A DNA stretch of 9,199 nt from Paraeggerthella hominis. GTDB lineage: Bacteria; Actinomycetota; Coriobacteriia; Coriobacteriales; Eggerthellaceae. The position numbers and the translations under genes were made by a program. The notes beneath the pieces are model-generated. The model was not told the DNA's origin and ran no database searches. It saw only the letters and a list, made by a program, of their open reading frames with translations. Where the stretch lies: contig NZ_JAJNOQ010000018.1 of the NCBI RefSeq assembly GCF_021044775.1, positions 1 through 9,199 on the forward strand. Reading direction: 5' to 3'. This document shows, one piece after another, positions 6,321 through 9,199 of the stretch (positions within the stretch are counted from its first letter, which is position 1; each line of letters opens with the position of its first letter).

Positions 6321-7127
6321 TTAGGCGAATTCTCGCTTGATGGCGCCTACCATGTTGCGTACGGCCACGTCGCGCAAGATGATGCCCTTTTCGCGCGACG
6401 ATGCTGCGGGGGACGACAGGCAGCCCGAAGGCGGCGTGTAATCGGCGATGATGGGCAGCACGTCGTAGTTGGGAAGCGTGGCGGGCAGTCCGTCGTACAG
6501 CGGATCGTTGATCTTGCTCATATCGACCAGGTCGGGGTAGAACAGGAGCATGAGCGAGGTTTCCATGACGCCGGCGTGCTCGAGGTCCCATCCGGTGAAG
6601 CCTTCGGGATAAAGCTCGGCGATGGTCTGGTCGTCCACGAAGTCCCAGTACGAGAGCAGCTGGATCTTCGCGTCGTCGATACCGTCTTTGCGCGCATCCT
6701 CGAGGGCCAGCTGGGCTCCTTCGAAGATGAACTGGAAGTTCTCGTAATGGCCGTTCATCAGTACGATCTTGCGTGCTCCCTGTCGGATGATGCTGAACAC
6801 GATGTCGCGGGAGAGCGCGATGAGGGTCGTTCCGCGCAGGCTGGTCGTGCCCGACAGGTGGAAGCCGCCGCCGGAGCGCTGCTGGGAGCGGTAGCCGTAG
6901 TTGATCGGCGCGGCCACCATCCCCTCGATCGCGCCTTCGGTGTAGGCGGTCAGGGCTTCGGCCGTGGCTCCCGCCATGGCTTTGGTGAGGGCGGCGTCCA
7001 CGCACATGGCCATGTGCGACCCATGTTGCTCGAGGGCGCCTACGGGCACGAACACCACCGCATCGTTACGCAGCTTCTCGCGGTACGTGAACGCGTCCAT
7101 CTCCTCCATGTAAACCGTTGCTTTCAC
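6321..7127 (-). CDS. crnA: Creatininase (creatinine amidohydrolase)
   Basis: This cytoplasmic hydrolase of 268 residues reversibly opens creatinine to creatine using two divalent metal ions. The metal ligands of the family are all visible: PVGALEQHGSHM with Glu33 and His35, Asp44 in MCVDAAL, and NGHYEN with His127 and Glu129. The Glu after NGHY and the paired tryptophans Trp161 (SYWDFV) and Trp180 (TGWDLEH), with His184, are what I recall for the Pseudomonas putida enzyme. They set it apart from generic creatininase-fold amidohydrolases such as those of cofactor or riboflavin metabolism. The segment YGYRSQQRSGGGFHLSGTTS is also strikingly enzyme-like. Length is near the usual 260, with a short insertion near 60-68. 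The start is a GTG at 7127, supported by TAGGAGG seven bases upstream that overlaps the stop of the preceding gene. No creatinase gene is in the window. Confidence 0.93.
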   Translation of the reverse strand: MKATVYMEEMDAFTYREKLRNDAVVFVPVGALEQHGSHMAMCVDAALTKAMAGATAEALTAYTEGAIEGMVAAPINYGYRSQQRSGGGFHLSGTTSLRGTTLIALSRDIVFSIIRQGARKIVLMNGHYENFQFIFEGAQLALEDARKDGIDDAKIQLLSYWDFVDDQTIAELYPEGFTGWDLEHAGVMETSLMLLFYPDLVDMSKINDPLYDGLPATLPNYDVLPIIADYTPPSGCLSSPAASSREKGIILRDVAVRNMVGAIKREFA

Positions 7128-7140
7128 GGTGCGCCTCCTA
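7128..7140 (-). promoter_or_regulatory. Ribosome binding site fixing the GTG start of creatininase
   Basis: Minus-strand TAGGAGG runs into the stop codon of the preceding gene and sits seven bases before GTG at 7127. The next in-frame ATG is seven codons in (residue 7) and has no comparable site, so GTG is preferred. The arrangement implies that ribosomes ending the upstream gene can restart here. Confidence 0.8.
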
Positions 7141-7698
7141 TCGGTTTTCCAGCAAGTCGACTTGCGCTTTGCTGGCGCGGAAGATAAAGGATCGTTTGGC
7201 CTGCTGGCCGCCCTGGGCCAGCTTGGCCAGGATGACCCTCTTCAGGCGCGGGTAGTCGCGCATGCCGTACCAGGCGAACGCCGTGCCGCCCGTGTACGCT
7301 TCCACGATGCTGTGGACGGGCAGACTCGCGTCGCGCTTGGCGTCGAGCGCCAGGTACTCTTGGATCTCGTCGGCGCACAGGTCGCGGATGACCTCGGCGC
7401 TGATCTCCAGGTCGTGGGCCAGTTCTTTCAGCTGGTAGTCCACCTCGGCGGCGTCGGCATGCGGGAAGTACGTCACGTCGTAGGTCACCGCGGACAGGCC
7501 GGAGGCCTTCGCGAACCCGAGCAGGTCGGCAAGCGACATCATCTGCACGTGGTCCTCGGTGCGCTCGGCGATGTCGAGCTCGGCGGCGAATCCCTGGAAG
7601 CCGTTGCCCTCGAACGCGGCGCGCAGCTCCTCTTCGTTCAGCGGCGCCTCGAACTCCATCTCGGTGGCGATGTGAGTCAGGTTGCTCGTGATCTTCAT
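7138..7698 (-). CDS. Unrecognised 186-residue protein in creatininase cluster
   Basis: I do not recognise this protein. It is soluble-looking, acidic in the N-terminal two thirds and basic near the end (KRSFIFRASKAQ), without a signal peptide, membrane segment or cysteine motif; the only cysteine is at 108. Alternating strands and helices are suggested, with MEFEAPLNEEELRAAF (14-29), LSAVTYDVTYFPH (68-80), a helical stretch about 85-125, and HSIVEAYTGGTAFAWYGMRDYPRL (129-152), whose glycine and aromatic residues could form a binding site. It starts at an ATG preceded by AAAGGAG. It lies 35 bases after the EamA gene and only 10 bases before the creatininase start, whose ribosome binding site overlaps its stop. 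That tight packing suggests a role linked to creatinine use: an accessory enzyme, a subunit, or a sensor. Confidence 0.85.
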   Translation of the reverse strand: MKITSNLTHIATEMEFEAPLNEEELRAAFEGNGFQGFAAELDIAERTEDHVQMMSLADLLGFAKASGLSAVTYDVTYFPHADAAEVDYQLKELAHDLEISAEVIRDLCADEIQEYLALDAKRDASLPVHSIVEAYTGGTAFAWYGMRDYPRLKRVILAKLAQGGQQAKRSFIFRASKAQVDLLENR

Positions 7699-7733
7699 AG
7701 GTGCACGCTCCTTTCTTGTTGCGTGAGGATCGG

Positions 7734-8813
7734 CTAGCTCAAGGCTTCTTTTGCTTGCTCTTCATCTAGCCGCGCTTCAAGGTTCTCGCGTATCTCCTCT
7801 TCTTTCTCCATCTTTTCGCCCTGCTTGCTTGCTGCCGATGTCGAGAAGAAGATCTGAGCCACGCCGCCGATGATGATGAGCGCGCCGCCGATGATCTGGA
7901 AGGCGGTCATCGTCTCGCCGAACATGAACAGGCCCAAAAGCGATGCCATGATGGTCTCTTGGTAGGAGATGGCGGCCAGCTCGCCGGCCTTCAGGCGCTT
8001 GGTAGCATGGGTCAGCAGGTAGAACGCGCCGAAGCCGGTGATGAGCGCTGCGGCGATGAGCACGACCCAAGACGAGCCGGGCATCGTGAACATGTTCCAG
8101 GCATGGGTGATGATCTGGCCGTTCGCATCGAACTGCGTCACGCCGTTGATCTTCTCGGTGTAGGACAGCGGCTGCAGGAAGAAGTGGTGCCAGATGAGCA
8201 GCACGACGATGGACAGCGAGCCGAACAGGAAGTTCCACCAGGAGCGGACGTTGGAATCGCAGTCCTCACGGTAGCGCGAGAAGAACAGGTACAGGCCGTA
8301 GGCCACGCCGGAAGCGAAGGCGATGGCGTTGCCGAAGGTGTACTTGGGATCGAGGTCGAGCGTCAGGCCCTCGGGCGTCACGATACCCACGATGAACAGC
8401 ATGCCGATGACTACGGCGACGATGCAGAGGATGCCCTTGATGTTGAGCTTCTCCTTCAGGAATATCGCCGCGAGGATGGTCGAGTAGATGGGGCCGGTGT
8501 AGATAAGAAACGATGCGTTGGCCAACGTGGTGTACTGCGTGGAGAGGCAGTACAGGCCGGACAGCAGGCCCAAGAACACGCCGGAGAGCAGCATCATGCC
8601 GGAGAACCGGGTTTCCTTGAGCTTCTTCCAGCTTCCTCCGATGAAGCAGAAGATGATCGACAGGGCGATGAGGCCTGCGAAGTTGCGCCAGAACGACACG
8701 AAGTCGCCGGGCGCGTCGATGAAGCGGGTGAAGGCTCCAATGCCGCCCATCAGCGATGATGAAGCGAACATCATGATGAAGCCGATAAGCTTGTATTTCG
8801 CTTGCTGGTTCAT
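7734..8813 (-). CDS. EamA/DMT-family transporter
   Basis: This 359-residue protein of the drug/metabolite transporter superfamily has two EamA repeats and about ten membrane segments. Repeat one spans roughly 10-143 and ends in the characteristic YTGPIYSTILAAIFLKEKLN (105-124) and a helix to 143. Repeat two spans roughly 158-335 and carries SYQETIMASLLGLFMFGE (283-300) followed by QIIGGALIIIGG (306-317). Such carriers export or import amino acids and related metabolites; the substrate here is inferred from its place as first gene of the creatininase cluster, possibly creatine or another product. Unusual are an extended loop at about 212-248 between two segments of repeat two, and a highly charged Lys/Glu-rich C-terminal tail from about 339 likely to form a cytoplasmic helix. 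The start at 8813 follows AAGGAGGG six bases upstream. Confidence 0.9.
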   Translation of the reverse strand: MNQQAKYKLIGFIMMFASSSLMGGIGAFTRFIDAPGDFVSFWRNFAGLIALSIIFCFIGGSWKKLKETRFSGMMLLSGVFLGLLSGLYCLSTQYTTLANASFLIYTGPIYSTILAAIFLKEKLNIKGILCIVAVVIGMLFIVGIVTPEGLTLDLDPKYTFGNAIAFASGVAYGLYLFFSRYREDCDSNVRSWWNFLFGSLSIVVLLIWHHFFLQPLSYTEKINGVTQFDANGQIITHAWNMFTMPGSSWVVLIAAALITGFGAFYLLTHATKRLKAGELAAISYQETIMASLLGLFMFGETMTAFQIIGGALIIIGGVAQIFFSTSAASKQGEKMEKEEEIRENLEARLDEEQAKEALS

Positions 8814-9090
8814 GTATCCCTCCTTGGGGGCGGCGTCGTGTCGCCCGAGTCCTTCAGTGCGGTTGCCCGGTTGCGGGTATGGAAAGGTTCGGGGTACGAC
8901 GAGGCACGCGGACGCTGCGGCGCCGCTTTGGCATGAATGTGATGATAAAGGGGAAAGCCGACCGGCTCCCTGGGATCTTCGAACAAGGAGCGCCGTCGCA
9001 TAGGCGGAACGAAGCCCTTGGGGGCCGGGGGCTCTGGAAGGGCTGGAAGACCCGGTTTCGTACCGGACCTTCCAGCAACGGGTTAAGCGA
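8814..9090. other. Intergenic region upstream of the creatininase cluster
   Basis: This 277-base stretch must hold the promoter of the cluster, as no other long gap precedes it, but I find no convincing -35/-10 pair on the minus strand. It contains the AAGGAGGG ribosome binding site next to 8814, an AT-richer patch near 8935-8950, and the hairpin at 9043-9075. Short open frames on both strands have no ribosome binding site or family resemblance. Confidence 0.5.
9034..9075 (-). terminator. Possible terminator hairpin of the right-edge gene
   Basis: CTGGAAG (9043-9049) pairs with CTTCCAG (9069-9075), then across a symmetric two-base internal loop CCGGT (9052-9056) pairs with ACCGG (9062-9066), leaving the loop TTCGT. 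An alternative partner, CTGGAAGG, lies at 9034-9041. The hairpin is 16 bases after the stop at 9091, the right place for a terminator of the minus-strand gene, but no T run follows, so function is uncertain. Confidence 0.45.
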
Positions 9091-9199
9091 CTAGTCGTTC
9101 CACATCTCCGGACGGACCAGGGTCGGGTCGGCGACGCGGTTCGGGAAGTAGTCGAGGCACTCGCCCTCGCGGTAGACGTCCGCCGTGGAGCAGTGCAGG
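9091..9199 (-). CDS. C-terminal end of an unidentified protein (partial)
   Basis: The minus strand is open from the window edge to a TAG at 9091, giving the last 35 residues, ending in ADPTLVRPEMWND and including two cysteines (CSTADVY and GECLDYFP). Codon use is strongly GC-biased at third positions, as expected of a real gene here. The fragment is too short for me to name a family. It is oriented like the creatininase cluster but separated from it by 277 bases and a hairpin, so it is probably a separate unit. Confidence 0.7.
   Translation of the reverse strand, partial: LHCSTADVYREGECLDYFPNRVADPTLVRPEMWND

Noticed and set aside
6159..7187. 342-codon open frame on the plus strand
   Set aside because: It is antisense to creatininase, whose active-site motifs make the minus strand certain.
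1..9199. CRISPR arrays, insertion sequences, tRNA genes, phage or plasmid features
   Set aside because: No regularly spaced repeats, transposase genes with inverted ends, cloverleaf sequences or phage genes were seen on either strand.

Overview
The window is GC-rich, with many short-spaced genes, purine-rich ribosome binding sites and an actinobacterial style of codon use. Together with a true creatininase and an MHS-type symporter, this suggests a gut Coriobacteriia member, perhaps Eggerthellaceae. That placement is inference from style and gene content, not from a phylogenetic marker I could score.

Layout. Bases 1-99 are the 3' part of a 5S rRNA on the plus strand, the end of an rRNA operon, closed by a strong GC-rich hairpin with a short T run at 142-176. 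Facing it on the minus strand is a two-gene DNA-metabolism operon (269-2613): a radical SAM protein of the putative DNA modification/repair family, followed by its usual partner, a DUF4130-type protein, joined by an ATGA stop/start overlap. Its promoter at 2663-2691 is close to consensus, and its spacer holds a perfect CGAACGTTCG palindrome. crcB, a fluoride channel gene, is on the plus strand at 2849-3244. It converges on a nine-segment membrane protein with a PF06541-like domain (3275-4495, minus). A near-perfect 18-bp-stem terminator at 4695-4738 separates that gene from the next minus-strand cluster.

The cluster at 4835-8813 is read right to left. It encodes an EamA/DMT permease, a 186-residue protein I do not recognise, a creatininase with a complete set of expected active-site residues, a 37-codon small ORF with a good ribosome binding site that overlaps the next start, and a 12-segment MHS-family MFS symporter. 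Spacing and common orientation suggest one transcription unit for uptake or exchange of creatinine/creatine and hydrolysis of the lactam. No creatinase is present in the window. The right edge holds the last 35 codons of an unidentified minus-strand gene (9091-9199).

The points most worth a second look are these: the sliding-clamp-like QLSLF motif and helix-hairpin-helix in the radical SAM protein; a four-cysteine insertion in its DUF4130 partner; the palindromic promoter of that operon; and the unrecognised protein and small ORF embedded in the creatininase cluster.
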